This document shows, piece after piece, positions 1-14,104 of a DNA stretch of 64,000 bases. This DNA comes from Argopecten irradians. Lineage: Eukaryota; Mollusca; Bivalvia; Pectinida; Pectinidae. Every line of letters begins with the position of its first letter. The stretch's first letter is position 1. The notes beneath the pieces were generated by a model. The model was not told the DNA's origin and ran no database searches. It saw only the letters and a list, made by a program, of their open reading frames with translations. The position numbers and the translations under genes are program-made. The stretch spans positions 68,490,469 through 68,554,468 of the forward strand of contig NC_091134.1 in the NCBI RefSeq assembly GCF_041381155.1. Direction: 5' to 3'.

Positions 1-2590
1 AGGGTATGACCTACCTACCTACTGTAATAGCCTTTCTCTGTACTGTATAGCCAGGGTATGACCTACCTACTGTAATGGTCTGGCTCTGTACTATAGCCAG
101 GGTATGACCTACCTACTGTAATGGTCTGGCTCTGTACTATAGCCAGGGTATGACCTACCTACTGTAATGGTCTGTCTCTGTACTATAGCCAGGGTATGAC
201 CTACCTACTGTAATGGTCTGTCTCTGTACTATAGCCAGGGTATGACCTACCTACTGTAATGGCCTGTCTCTGTACTATAGCCAGGGTATGACCTACCTAC
301 TGTAATGGTCTGTCTCTGTACTATAGCCAGGGTATGACCTACCTACTGTAATGGCCTGTCTCTGTACTATAGCCAGGGTATGACCTACCTACTGTAATGT
401 CTGGCTCTGTCTCTGTACTACTGTAGCCTATAGCAGGGTATGACCTACCTACTGTAATGGTCTGGCTCTGTACTATAGCCAGGGTATGACCTACCTACTG
501 TAATGGCTGGCTCTGTACTATAGCCAGGTATGACCTACCTACTGTAATGGCCTGGCTCTGTACTATAGCCAGGGTATGACCTACCTACTGTAATGGCCTG
601 TCTCTGTACTATAGCCAGGGTATGACCTACCTACTGTAATGGCCTGTCTCTGTACTATAGCCAGGGTATGACCTACCACTGTAATGGCTGCTCTGTACTA
701 TAGCCAGGGTATGACCTACCTACTGTAATGGCCTGTCTCTGTACTATAGCCAGGGTATGACCTACCTACTGTAATGGTCTGGCTCTGTACTATAGCCAGG
801 GTATGACCTACCTACTGTAATGGTCTGTCTCTGTACTATAGCCAGGGTATGACCTACCTACTGTAATGGTCTGTCTCTGTACTATAGCCAGGGTATGACC
901 TACCTACTGTAATGGTCTGGCTCTGTACTATAGCCAGGGTATGACCTACCTACTGTAATGGCCTGGCTCTGTACTATAGCCAGGGTATGACCTACCTACT
1001 GTAATGGTCTGTCTCTGTACTATAGCCAGGGTATGACCTACCTACTGTAATGGCCTGTCTCTGTACTATAGCCAGGGTATGACCTACCTACTGTAATGGT
1101 CTGGCTCTGTACTATAGCCAGGGTATGACCTACCTACTGTAATGGTCTGTCTCTGTACTATAGCCAGGGTATGACCTACCTACTGTAATGGTCTGGCTCT
1201 GTACTATAGCCAGGGTATGACCTACCTACTGTAATGGTCTGGCTCTGTACTATAGCCAGGGTATGACCTACCTACTGTAATGGTCTGGCTCTGTACTATA
1301 GCCAGGTTGTATGACCTACCTACTGTAATGGTCTGGCTCTGTACTATAGCCAGGGTATGACCTACCTACTGTAATGGTCTGGCTCTGTACTATAGCCAGG
1401 GTATGACCTACCTACTGTAATGGCCTGGTCTCTGTACTATAGCCAGGGTATGACCTACCTACTGTAATGGTCTGGCTCTGTACTATAGCCAGGGTATGAC
1501 CTACCTACTGTAATGGTCTGGCTCTGTACTATAGCCAGGGTATGACCTACCTACTGTAATGGTCTGTCTCTGTACTATAGCCAGGGTATGACCTACCTAC
1601 TGTAATGGCCTGTCTCTGTACTATAGCCAGGGTATGACCTACCTACTGTAATGGCCTGTCTCTGTACTATAGCCAGGGTATGACCTACCTACTGTAATGG
1701 TCTGGCTCTGTACTATAGCCAGGGTATGACCTACCTACTGTAATGGCCTGTCTCTGTACTATAGCCAGGGTATGACCTACTACTACTGTAATGGTACCTG
1801 CTCTGTACTATAGCCAGGGTATGACCTACCTACTGTAATGGTCTGGCTCTGTACTATAGCCAGGGTATGACCTACCTACTGTAATGGTCTGGCTCTGTAC
1901 TATAGCCAGGGTATGACCTACCTACTGTAATGGTCTGGCTCTGTACTATAGCCAGGGTATGACCTACCTACTGTAATGGCCTGTCTCTGTACTATAGCCA
2001 GGGTATGACCTACCTACTGTAATGGTCTGTCTCTGTACTATAGCCAGGGTATGACCTACCTACTGTAATGGCCTGTCTCTGTACTATAGCCAGGGTATGA
2101 CCTACCTACTGTAATGGCCTGTCTCTGTACTATAGCCAGGGTATGACCTACCTACTGTAATGGTCTGGCTCTGTACTATAGCCAGGGTATGACCTACCTA
2201 CTGTAATGGCCTGCTCTGTACTATAGCCAGGGTATGACCTACCTACTGTAATGGCCTGGCTCTGTACTATAGCCAGGGTATGACCTACCTACTGTAATGG
2301 CCTGGCTCTGTACTATAGCCAGGGTATGACCTACCTACTGTAATGGCCTGTCTCTGTACTATAGCCAGGGTATGACCTACCTACTGTAATGGCCTGGCTC
2401 TGTACTATAGCCAGGGTATGACCTACCTACTGTAATGGCCTGGCTCTGTACTATAGCCAGGGTATGACCTACCTACTGTAATGGCCTGGCTCTGTACTAT
2501 AGCCAGGGTATGACCTACCTACTGTAATGGCCTGTCTCTGTACTATAGCCAGGGTATGACCTACCTACTGTAATGGCCTGTCTCTGTACT
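1..2590. repeat. 46-bp tandem satellite, about 56 copies, in a DOP1 intron
   Basis: The unit runs AGGGTATGACCTACCTACTG, then TAATGG, a variable block, then CTCTGTACTATAGCC. The period is 46 bp and copies are nearly identical. The variable block takes four main forms (GTCTGG, GTCTGT, CCTGTC, CCTGGC-like) that are shuffled along the array, and a few copies have short indels (near 400-440, 690, 1300 and 1780). The array runs off the left edge of the window and ends abruptly near 2590. It lies upstream of DOP1 coding exons on the + strand, so it should be intronic. I see no coding capacity in it. Confidence 0.95.
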
Positions 2591-2998
2591 AAACCTTTGC
2601 ACCATCATTATGATATGACTTATAGTGATTTAATTGATTCAGCAGTTTCATTTGATCATTAATTATAGATACAGGTACATCTATTCAATTCTTCTGATGA
2701 TATATATCTGTATGACTTTATGTCAGTTATCATTATATCAGCCAAATTAATATTATATATCCTTAGAATGAAAGAAACATAATTTATTATCAAATACTAG
2801 TTTGCTCGTGCTTTTATTGTGACCTTGACTTCAAGGTCAAAGGTCAAATAGGTGCAAGTATTTGTTTGTTGTAAAAATGTCAAGGTCATAATTCTGAACA
2901 ATTAAAGAATAAATGGAGTTATATGTATTTATAAATTGATCACTAAATCAAATCTCTAGTCTTGGTATTCATTTACAAGTTGTTTGTATGTTGTAAAG

Positions 2999-5900
2999 GA
3001 CCCAGATCCAGAGAATCGCTGCCTTAGACTCTACCTGGGCCCACTTTGGTAACGGCCTTAACGCCCACAACAACCCAGCCTGGCTCCAGCTCTACTTGAG
3101 TGTGTGTAAGCTTCTCGACCTGGCCCTGGCTCTACCAGCTGATGTGGTGCCTCAGTTTCAGCTGTGAGTAAAGTCACATATATAGTAAATAGGCCTGTGG
3201 GTCATCAAGTATTCACCCTGTAGCTAGCACACTACCGATATATGATTCCCTTTCTCCCACCATCTACCTACATTACCTGCCTGTCATCTGTTAAACAACA
3301 GTACTTTAATTATCTTCATTATTTCACAGAAAGGTTTTGCATGTTATTCTCAAAATAATGCTAATAACGGGGGTGGCGGAGGTATCCAACGTCCTGAGGG
3401 TGCTGGTCGGCGAAGATTCGGTGGAGGAATCCGAAATAATGCTGTACACCAACAAACTATTGTTTTGTAGAATCTAACTTCAAATGAAATAAAACAAATT
3501 CTATAATTACAAATATCTGTCAGCCGTTGTTGAATTAATAAAATTTGCTGCTTCACTAAATTTGAATATCAGCAAAGAGGGTAATAATTTCAATGATATT
3601 TAACTGAAAATGTCACAGGTATCGATGGGCTTTTATTGGAGGCGCTGCTGCAGGAAATCAAGAGGAAGAGGAAAGCACAGAAAACAAAGACAAGAAGGAC
3701 GAAAAAAGGAAAATCCATCAGGCCCGAACTTTTGTACCTCATATAATCCGGCTCACCAAACTCATTAACCAACGGGTATGTATACTAGAAGTAGCAATGA
3801 GATACTTATCTGTGAAGGACGAATTCTTTCTCTCCCCCTTATATATGGGTCTATATTGTACACAGACAATGCACACCAATTTCAGAGAGAATGTTTCATA
3901 CACAGTAAAGCAACTTCCTTTTGCATGTGATTCACTTTCACAAATTGCGCAATCCAGGTAAAAATTCCCAAAGTTTATCTCTGTGAATTACAAGCTTAGA
4001 ACCCTTTTGTAATCTTATGAAAAATATGTACATTTATTAGGTCACCTGAGACGAAGTCTCAAGTGACCTATTCTAATTGCCTTTTGTCCGTCGTCGTGCG
4101 GTGTGCGTTGTGCGTCGTCCGTCATGTGTTCGTAAACAATTTACATTTTCGACTTCTTCTCAAAAACCGCTGAAGCAATTTCAATGAAATTTTGCACACA
4201 CCTTTTAAGGCATAAGGCCAATCAAAATTGTGAATTTTATGACCCCACCCCCCCAGGGGGCTGTGGGAGGGGCCAAAAGGGGTAAAATTGACTAAAATTT
4301 CAAAAATCTTCTCCTCCACTCACAGATGTGGTAGAATCAAATACTCTTCATAGATAGAAATGTCTCAAGGCCCTCTACAAAAATTGTGAATTATATGACC
4401 CTCGGGTCTCAGGTTTCCCCCTGAGGAGGGGGGTTAAGTTTACTATAGTTTATATAGTGAAAACACATTTTGGAGCATTACTTGGTCATTTATAATAGAA
4501 AATTAGTCAAATGTTGTCAGAATTGTCCCTATGAAATGGCCATTGAATTCTATTAACAAATTTTCCATGACTGACTCCCAGGGGCCTTAGGGGCGGGGCC
4601 AAAAGGGGTCAAATAGGCTAAAACTTCAAAAATCTTCTTCTAAAATTCTGGAACTGGTAGAATCAAATACTCTTAATAGATGGAAAGGTCTTAAGGTCCT
4701 GTACAAAAATTGTGAATTATATGACCCTGGGGTCTCATGTTTCCCCCTGGGGAGGAGGTCAAGTTAACTATAGTTTATATAGGAAAAATACATATATGAA
4801 TGTTTTTTCCTTATTTTTCATAGGAAATTAGTCAAACAGGGTTAGAATGTTTAGCCTGAGATAGCATTTTATCGCCATAACAATATTGGTCCTGGCTGAC
4901 CTCCAGGGGCCTTAGGGGCGGGGCCAAAAAAGGGTCAAATAGGCTAAAACTTGACAAAAATCTTCTTCTGAATTTACAGATTTGATGGAACCTGATACTC
5001 TTCATAGACTGGAAGGTCTTAAGGACCTTTACAAAAATTGTGAATTTCATCGCCCTGGGATCTCAGATTTTCCCCTGGGTAGGGCGTCAAATTTACTATA
5101 GTTTATACAGGAAAAACACATTTATGAACATTATTTGCTTTGTTTTCATAGGAAATTAGTCAAACTGGGTTAGAATTATTAGCCTGAAATAGAATTTAAC
5201 ACCATATCCATATTTGTCCAGGCCTGGCTGACCCCCAGGGGCCAGAGGGGCGGGGCCAAATGGGGTCAAATAGGCTAAAACTTCAAAAAACTTATTCTTA
5301 ATTCACAGATTTGATGGAACCAAATAATCTTCATAGATTAAAAAGTGAAATTTATGAAATCACTGACATTGACTGACTTCTTGTTTGGTTTTGATGTTTA
5401 ACGTTGGCAAAGCAAATTGTAATTTTAAGCATAAGGTTTGGTAACATAATTCACTATCAAAATGAAAAACAAAATAATAAAAATTCTAAAAGGTTCAACT
5501 TTAAAGTTTATTCGAATTCGTAAATACTTTTTACAGATTTGAACCAACTTTGCAATGCTTTTCTGTAGCAGCACACAGGTGACCGTCAAGGCCTCTTGGG
5601 CCTCTTGTTTATATAATATTCTGAGGTGACAATCTTACATTTACCTGCATGCACACTTTTTGAGGTCTTATAATTGCCTTAAGTTCACATTATCTGCATT
5701 ATTTAAATTGAATGAAAAATATCATTCAATTTTTAAGTCAGTAAATATTAATCTTTGCTAACTTGTTTTGAAATGAAGATTGTAAAATTAAGAACTTTGA
5801 TGTCATGATAGAAAATTGGTTTTCAGTGTAGTTTAAACAGTTCTTTCACCTATCTAGTATATGTACATGTACTTTTGTTTGGCCTCATGCAATGTAACTC

Positions 5901-6358
5901 TTGTTGGTTACTACAACCTTTTGTTAAACATTACTGACTAGAGCACATGTAATATTTGTACAATAATTATGTTATATATTAATGTACGTATGTTACAGTC
6001 CCGAGGAGCTGTGCCTGTCCTAAAACAGACACCAGGCCGACCCTTACTAACACAGACTTACCTACGATCTCTAGCAGAGCTACAACCTTTCTTCAATACC
6101 CTGTGTTGTAGTCAGACTGAAAACAAATTTGTCACATCAAAGCGTTCTGACAGCACCAAGCGGAGCAGTAAAAGTGGTTCCAAACCTCACCAAACAGCTA
6201 AGCTGTCAACAATGCCGAAATCTAAATCTACAGCAGAAATAGGCAAGACCGCAGGAGTCCAGTCTGACCCAACACTTCTACCCAACACCAAAAATTGTCG
6301 ACAGTACATTGAGGAGATGTTAGAGAGAGACTTTCTAGAGCCCTTACCAGACATGTAA
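2999..6358 (+). CDS. DOP1: DOP1/Dopey family protein, last three coding exons (C-terminus)
   Basis: Exons are 2999-3163, 3619-3775 and 5999-6358. Each has AG/GT borders and the phases agree, giving about 227 residues up to a TAA at 6356-6358. The match to animal DOP1A/DOP1B C-termini is clear: WLQLYLSVCKLLDLALALP, PQFQLYRWAFIG, PHIIRLTKLI, LAELQPFF and the terminal IEEMLERDFLEP (human ends with a similar IEEMVEKDFLE). DOP1 proteins are large peripheral membrane proteins that act with MON2 in Golgi/endosome traffic and kinesin-linked cargo transport. The start and most of the gene lie left of the window. Intron 3776-5998 carries a repeat element, and the intron before exon 2999 carries a 46-bp satellite. 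The last exon is the parent of the 120-bp satellite that follows. An AATAAA at 11741-11746 is the first good polyadenylation signal seen after the array, so the 3' UTR may span it. Confidence 0.92.
4040..5609. mobile_element. Non-autonomous element with terminal hairpin and four ~330-bp internal repeats, in DOP1 intron
   Basis: The left end is a hairpin (GGTCACCTGAGAC, GAA, GTCTCAAGTGACC at 4040-4068) followed by a TTTTGTCCGTCGTCGTGCG-like segment. The body has four diverged repeats of about 330 bp, each with a GGGGCGGGGCCAAAAGGGGTC-like core (near 4250, 4580, 4900 and 5240). The right end is GGTGACC followed by GGCCTCTTGGGCCTCTTGTT near 5579-5609. No transposase ORF is present. The build of hairpin end plus tandem core fits the bivalve 'pearl' or Helentron-associated class, but the exact family is not assigned. 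Confidence 0.7.
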
Positions 6359-9300
6359 ACATAAGTCATTAACTTCCTGTATACTGATATCATACTGTAT
6401 ATATAACACCAAAAACTGTCGACAGTCCATCAAGGACATGATAGAGAGAGACTTTCTAGAGCCCTTACCAGACATGTAAACATAGTCATTAACTTCTTGT
6501 ATACTGATATCATACTGTATATATAACACCAAAAACTGTCGACAGTCCATCAAGGAGATGTTAGAGAGAGACTTTCTAGAGCCCTTACCAGACATGTAAA
6601 CATAGTCGTTAACTTCCTGTATACTGATATCATACTGTATATATAACACCAAAAACTGTCGACAGTCCATCAAGGAGATGATAGAGAGAGACTTTCTAGA
6701 GCCCTTACCAGACATGTAAACATAGTCATTAACTTCCTGTATACTGATATCATACTGTATATATAACACCAAAAACTGTCGACAGTCCATCAAGGACATG
6801 ATAGAGAGACTTTTCAGAGCCCTTACCAGACATGTAAACATAGTCATTAACTTCCTGTATACTGATATCATACTGTATATATAACACCAAAAACTGTCGA
6901 CAGTCCATCAAGGAGATGTTAGAGAGAGACTTTCTAGAACCCTTACCAGACATGTAAACATAGATCATTAACTTCTTGTATACTGATATCATACTGTATA
7001 TATAACACCAAAAACTGTCGACAGTCCATCACGGAGATGATAGAGAGAGACTTTCTAGAGCCCTTACCAGACATGTAAACATAGTCATTAACTTCTTGTA
7101 TACTGATATCATACTGTATATATAACACCAAAAACTGTCGACAGTACATCAAGGACATGATAGAGAGACTTTTCAGAGCCCTTACCAGACATGTAAACAT
7201 AGATCATTAACTTCCTGTATACTAATATCATACTGTATATATAACACCAAAAACTGTCGACAGTCCATCAAGGAGATGATAGAGAGAGACTTTCTAGAGC
7301 CCTTACCAGACATGTAAACATAGATCATTAACTTCCTGTATACTGATATCATACTGTATATATAACACCAAAAACTGTCGACAGTCCATCAAGGAGATGA
7401 TAGAGAGAGACTTTCTAGAGCCCTTACCAGACATGTAAACATAGATCATTAACTTCCTGTATACTAATATCATACTGTATATATAACACCAAAAACTGTC
7501 GACAGTCCATCAAGGAGATGATAGAGAGAGACTTTCTAGAGCCCTTACCAGACATGTAAACATAAGTCATTAACTTCCTGTATACTGATATCATACTGTA
7601 TATATAACACCAAAAACTGTCGACAGTCCATCAAGGAGATGATAGAGAGACTTTTCAGAGCCCTTACCAGACATGTAAACATAGTCATTAACTTCCTGTA
7701 TACTGATATCATACTGTATATATAACACCAAAAACTGTCGACAGTCCATCAAGGAGATGATAGAGAGAGACTTTCTAGAGCCCTTACCAGACATGTAAAC
7801 ATAAGTCATTAACTTCCTGTATACTGATATCATACTGTATATATAACACCAAAAACTGTCGACAGTCCATCAAGGAGATGATAGATAAAGAGACTTTCTA
7901 GAACCCTTACCCAGACATGTAAACATAGATCATTAACTTCCTGTATACTAATATCATACTGTATATATAACACCAAAAACTGTCGACAGTCCATCAAGGA
8001 GATGATAGAGAGAGACTTTCTAGAGCCCTTACCAGACATGTAAACAAAGTCATTAACTTCCTGTATACTGATATCATACTGTATATATAACACCAAAAAC
8101 TGTCGACAGTCCATCAAGGAGATGATAGATAAAGAGACTTTCTAGAACCCTTACCAGACATGTAAACATAGATCATTAACTTCCTGTATACTGATATCAT
8201 ACTGTATATATAACACCAAAAACTGTCGACAGTCCATCAAGGAGATGATAGATAAAGAGACTTTCTAGAACCCTTACCAGACATGTAAACATAAGTCATT
8301 AACTTCCTGTATACTGATATCATACTGTATATATAACACCAAAAACTGTCGACAGTCCATCAAGGAGATGATAGATAAAGAGACTTTCTAGAACCCTTAC
8401 CAGACATGTAAACATAGATCATTAACTTCCTGTATACTGATATCATACTGTATATATAACACCAAAAACTGTCGACAGTCCATCAAGGAGATGATAGAGA
8501 GAGACTTTCTAGAGCCCTTACCAGACATGTAAACATAGTCATTAACTTCTTGTATACTGATATCATACTGTATATATAACACCAAAAACTGTCGACAGTC
8601 CATCAAGGAGATGATAGAGAGAGACTTTCTAGAGCCCTTACCAGACATGTAAACATAGTCATTAACTTCTTGTATACTGATATCATACTGTATATATAAC
8701 ACCAAAAACTGTCGACAGTACATCGAGGAGATGATAGAGAGAGACTTTCTAGAGCCCTTACCAGACATGTAAACATAGATCATTAACTTCCTGTATACTG
8801 ATATCATACTGTATATATAACACCAAAAACTGTCGACAGTCCATCAAGGAGATGATAGAGAGAGACTTTCTAGAGCCCTTACCAGACATGTAAACATAGT
8901 CATTAACTTCCTGTATACTGATATCATACTGTATATATAACACCAAAAACTGTCGACAGTCCATCAAGGAGATGTTAGAGAGAGACTTTCTAGAGCCCTT
9001 ACCAGACATGTAAACATAGTCATTAACTTCTTGTATACTGATATCATACTGTATATATATAACACCAAAAACTGTCGACAGTCCATCAAGGAGATGATAG
9101 AGAGAGACTTTCTAGAACCCTTACCAGACATGTAAACATAGTCATTAACTTCTTGTATACTGATATCATACTGTATATATAACACCAAAAACTGTCGACA
9201 GTCCATCAAGGAGATGATAGAGAGAGACTTTCTAGAGCCGTTACCAGACATGTAAACATAGTCGTTAACTTCCTGTATACTGATATCATACTGTATATAT

Positions 9301-11640
9301 AACACCAAAAACTGTCGACAGTCCATCAAGGAGATGTTAGAGAGAGACTTTCTAGAGCCCTTACCAGACATGTAAACATAGTCATTAACTTCTTGTATAC
9401 TGATATCATACTGTATATATAACACCAAAAACTGTCGACAGTCCATCAAGGAGATGATAGAGAGAGACTTTCTAGAGCCGTTACCAGACATGTAAACATA
9501 GTCGTTAACTTCCTGTATACTGATATCATACTGTATATATAACACCAAAAACTGTCGACAGTCCATCAAGGAGATGATAGATAAAGAGACTTTCTAGAAC
9601 CCTTACCAGACATGTAAACATAGATCATTAACTTCCTGTATACTGATATCATACTGTATATATAACACCAAAAACTGTCGACAGTCCATCGGGGGGGATG
9701 ATAGATAAAGAGACCTTCTAGAGCCCTTACCAGACATGTAAACATAGATCATTAACTTCCTGTATACTGATATCATACTGTATATATAACACCAAAAACT
9801 GTCGACAGTCCATCAAGGAGATGATAGAGAGAGACTTTCTAGAGCCCTTACCAGACATGTAAACATAAGTCATTAACTTCCTGTATACTGATATCATACT
9901 GTATATATAACACCAAAAACTGTCGACAGTCCATCAAGGAGATGATAGAGAGAGACTTTCTAGAGCCCTTACCAGACATGTAAACATAAGTCATTAACTT
10001 CCTGTATACTGATATCATACTGTATATATAACACCAAAAACTGTCGACAGTCCATCAAGGAGATGATAGATAAAGAGACTTTCTAGAACCCTTACCAGAC
10101 ATGTAAACATAGATCATTAACTTCCTGTATACTGATATCATACTGTATATATAACACCAAAAACTGTCGACAGTCCATCAAGGAGATGATAGAGAGAGAC
10201 TTTCTAGAGCCCTTACCAGACATGTAAACATAGATCATTAACTTCTTGTATACTGATATCATACTGTATATATAACACCAAAAACTGTCGACAGTCCATC
10301 AAGGAGATGTTAGAGAGAGACTTTCTAGAACCCTTACCAGACATGTAAACATAGATCATTAACTTCTTGTATACTGATATCATACTGTATATATAACACC
10401 AAAAACTGTCGACAGTACATTGAGGAGATGTTAGAGAGAGACTTTTCAGAGCCCTTACCAGACATGTAAACATAAGTCATTAACTTCTTGTATACTGATA
10501 TCATACTGTATATATAACACCAAAAACTGTCGACAGTCCATCAAGGAGATGTTAGAGAGAGACTTTCTAGAACCCTTACCAGACATGTAAACATAGATCA
10601 TTAACTTCTTGTATACTGATATCATACTGTATATATAACACCAAAAACTGTCGACAGTCCATCAAGGAGATGATAGAGAGAGACTTTCTAGAACCCTTAC
10701 CAGACATGTAAACATAGTCATTAACTTCTTGTATACTGATATCATACTGTATATATAACACCAAAAACTGTCGACAGTCCATCAAGGAGATGATAGAGAG
10801 AGACTTTCTAGAGCCCTTACCAGACATGTAAACATAGATCATTAACTTCCTGTATACTGATATCATACTGTATATATAACACCAAAAACTGTCGACAGTC
10901 CATCAAGGAGATGATAGAGAGAGACTTTCTAGAGCCCTTACCAGACATGTAAACATAAGTCATTAACTTCTTGTATACTGATATCATACTGTATATATAA
11001 CACCAAAAACTGTCGACAGTCCATCAAGGAGATGATAGAGAGAGACTTTCTAGAACCCTTACCAGACATGTAAACATAGATCATTAACTTCCTGTATACT
11101 GATATCATACTGTATATATAACACCAAAAACTGTCGACAGTACATCGGGGGGATGATAGATAAAGAGACCTTCTAGAGCCCTTACCAGACATGTAAACAT
11201 AGATCATTAACTTTCTGTATACTGATATCATACTGTATATATAACACCAAAAACTGTCGACAGTCCATCAAGGAGATGTTATAGAGAGACTTTCTAGAAC
11301 CCTTACCAGACATGTAAACATAAGTCATTAACTTCCTGTATACTGATATCATACTGTATATATAACACCAAAAACTGTCGACAGTCCATCAAGGAGATGA
11401 TAGAGAGAGACTTTCTAGAGCCCTTACCAGACATGTAAACATAGTCATTAACTTCCTGTATACTGATATCATACTGTATATATAACACCAAAAACTGTCG
11501 ACAGTCCATCAAGGAGATGATAGAGAGAGACTTTCTAGAGCCCTTACCAGACATGTAAACATAGATCATTAACTTCCTGTATACTGATATCATACTGTAT
11601 ATATAACACCAAAAATTGTCGACAGTACACCGAGCATATT
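6284..11640 (+). repeat. ~120-bp satellite, ~44 copies, derived from the DOP1 terminal exon
   Basis: The first unit (6284-6404) is the real end of the DOP1 reading frame: codons for NTKNCRQYIEEMLERDFLEPLPDM, the TAA stop, and about 47 bp of 3' flank. The same 119-126-bp unit then repeats to about 11605, with a broken last copy that fades near 11640. Internal copies read NCRQSIKEMIERDFLEPLPDM then stop, so the coding part is still recognisable in most of them. Variants include GATAAAGAGAC for GAGAGAGAC, TTTTCAGAGCC for TTTCTAGAGCC, and CATCGGGGGGATG-like copies (near 9690 and 11140). A few internal copies (10415, 8720, 7144) keep the parental TACATTGAGG, TACATCGAGG or TACATCAAGG types. No AATAAA occurs in the unit. 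Confidence 0.95.
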
Positions 11641-12216
11641 TCACCTTACCAAATACGTAAACAGACTTCCGTTCTCTCGATTATGATACAAAGTAATATA
11701 TAAGATATATTTACATTGTAAGTCAAATTCCTAGGCACTCAATAAATTTTTGTTTATGTCAGAAATTTGTTCAAGTTTTTGAAGTGTGAATAAGATTAAG
11801 TTGTTTTTTTGTTTTTGTTTCAGTGTGTAAGTAATTCTTTTTGTTATAAACAGAAAAAAATCTGTTTTAAGGTTTTACTGCTTGATGGTGCTTATCAGTG
11901 ATAAATTATAGCAATTTGTGATATGTTTATTTATTACAATGAGACTTTTCTTCATTTTCCCTAAACTTTAGGGGCCAACATCACAAGCAAACTCAGTGAC
12001 TGTATAGCTATTTAACATTCTACCCTTAAACTGTTAGATATAAAGGAGTTTTAGACAATATTACATTAGTGAACAGAAAACAGCTGTGTTTAGTGTTTGT
12101 TAGATCAATATTATTACATGTACATACTTTATAATCACTTTATTATTAAAGAGTTGCATACAATTATATATGCAGTTAAGTTGAATAGGATTATTTAATA
12201 TGGTATATGCTGTGTG
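11641..12216. other. AT-rich flank between two satellites, possible DOP1 3' UTR end
   Basis: This stretch has no gene. It contains AATAAA at 11741-11746, which could end DOP1 transcripts that read through the 120-bp array. Nothing else was recognised. Confidence 0.4.
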
Positions 12217-14104
12217 TTAAACGTCAACAACAATGATAGGATGACTTTTGGGAGGCTGGGGTAGATATTAGGACATCTATACACAACAATGGTAGGATGA
12301 CTTTTGGGAGGCTGGGATAGATATTAGGACATCTATTCATAACAATGATAGGATGACTTTTGGGAGACTGGGGTAGATATTAGGACATCTATACACAACA
12401 ATGGTAGGATGACTTTTGGGAGGCTGGAATAGATATTAGGACATCTATTCATAACAATGATAGGATGACTTTTGGGAGTCTGGGATAGATATTAGGACAT
12501 CTATACACAACAATGATAGGATGACTTTTGGGAGGCTGGGATAGATATTAGGACATCTATACACAACAATGATAGGATGACTTTTGGGAGGCTGGGATAG
12601 ATATTAGGACATCTATTCATAACAATGATAGGATGACTTTTGGGAGGCTGGGATAGATATTAGGACATCTATGCATAACAATGGTAGGATGACTTTTGGG
12701 AGGCTGGGGTAGATATTAGGACATCTATACACAACAATGATAGGATGACTTTTGGGAGGCTGGGGTAGATATTAGGACATCTATACACAACAATGATAGG
12801 ATGACTTTTGGGAGGCTGGGGTAGATATTAGGACATCTATACACAACAATGGTAGGATGACTTTTGGGAGGCTGGGATAGATATTAGGACATCTATGCAT
12901 AACAATGATAGGATGACTTTTGGGAGGCTGGGGTAGATATTAGGACATCTATACACAACAATGATAGGATGACCTTTGGGAGGCTGGGGTAGATATTAGG
13001 ACATCTATACACAACAATGATAGGATGACTTTTGGGAGGCTGGGGTAGATATTAGGACATCTATACACAACAATGATAGGGGTAGATATTAGGACATCTA
13101 TACACAACAATGATAGGATGACTTTTGGGAGGCTAGGATAGATATTAGGACATCTATACACAACAATGATAGGATGACCTTTGGGAGGCTGGGGTAGATA
13201 TTAGGACATCTATACACAACAATGGTAGGATGACTTTTGGGAGGCTGGGGTAGATATTAGGACATCTATACACAACAATGATAGGATGACTTTTGGGAGG
13301 CTGGGGTAGATATTAGGACATCTATACACAACAATGGTAGGATGACTTTTGGGAGGCTGGGATAGATATTAGGACATCTATGCATAACAATGGTAGGATG
13401 ACTTTTGGGAGGCTGGGGTAGATATTAGGACATCTATACACAACAATGATAGGATGACTTTTGGGAGGCTGGGGTAGATATTAGGACATCTATACACAAC
13501 AATGATAGGGGTAGATATTAGGACATCTATACACAACAATGGTAGGATGACCTTTGGGAGGCTGGGGTAGATATTAGGACATCTATACACAACAATGGTA
13601 GGATGACCTTTGGGAGGCTGGGGTAGATATTAGGACATCTATACACAACAATGGTAGGATGACTTTTGGGAGGCTGGGGTAGATATTAGGACATCTATAC
13701 ACAACAATGATAGGATGACTTTTGGGAGGCTGGGGTGGATATTAGGACATCTATACACAACAATGGTAGGATGACTTTTGGGAGGCTGGGGTAGATATTA
13801 GGACATCTATACACAACAATGGTAGGATGACTTTTGGGAGGCTAGGATAGATATTAGGACATCTATACACAACAATGATAGGATGACCTTTGGGAGGCTG
13901 GGGTAGATATTAGGACATCTATACACAACAATGGTAGGATGACTTTTGGGAGGCTGGGGTAGATATTAGGACATCTATACACAACAATGATAGGATGACT
14001 TTTGGGAGGCTAGGGTAGATATTAGGACATCTATACACAACAATGATAGGATGACTTTTGGGAGGCTAGGGTAGATATTAGGACATCTATACACAACAAT
14101 GATA
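12217..14104. repeat. 56-bp tandem satellite, ~33 copies
   Basis: The unit is AACAATGATAGGATGACTTT, TGGGAGGCTGGGGTAGATAT, TAGGACATCTATACAC. The period is 56 bp. Common variants are GATAGG/GGTAGG, GGGGTAG/GGGATAG and ATACACAAC/ATTCATAAC. Two copies (near 13075 and 13506) share the same internal deletion joining GATAGG to GGTAGATATT, which suggests a duplicated block of several units. No coding function is seen. Confidence 0.95.

Noticed and set aside
1-2590. CRISPR-like array
   Set aside because: The whole 46-bp unit repeats with no unique spacers, and the surroundings are eukaryotic. The same applies to the 56-, 50- and 35-bp arrays.
6344-11644. Many - strand ORFs of 80-200 aa with repeated MISVYRKLMTYVYMSGKG-like sequence
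   Set aside because: They arise because a 120-bp unit is a multiple of three and one antisense frame lacks stops. The + strand of the unit is the DOP1 exon end, which explains the sequence.
12949-13590. - strand ORFs with repeated CIDVLISTP-like motif
   Set aside because: They are translations of the 56-bp satellite with no independent coding evidence.
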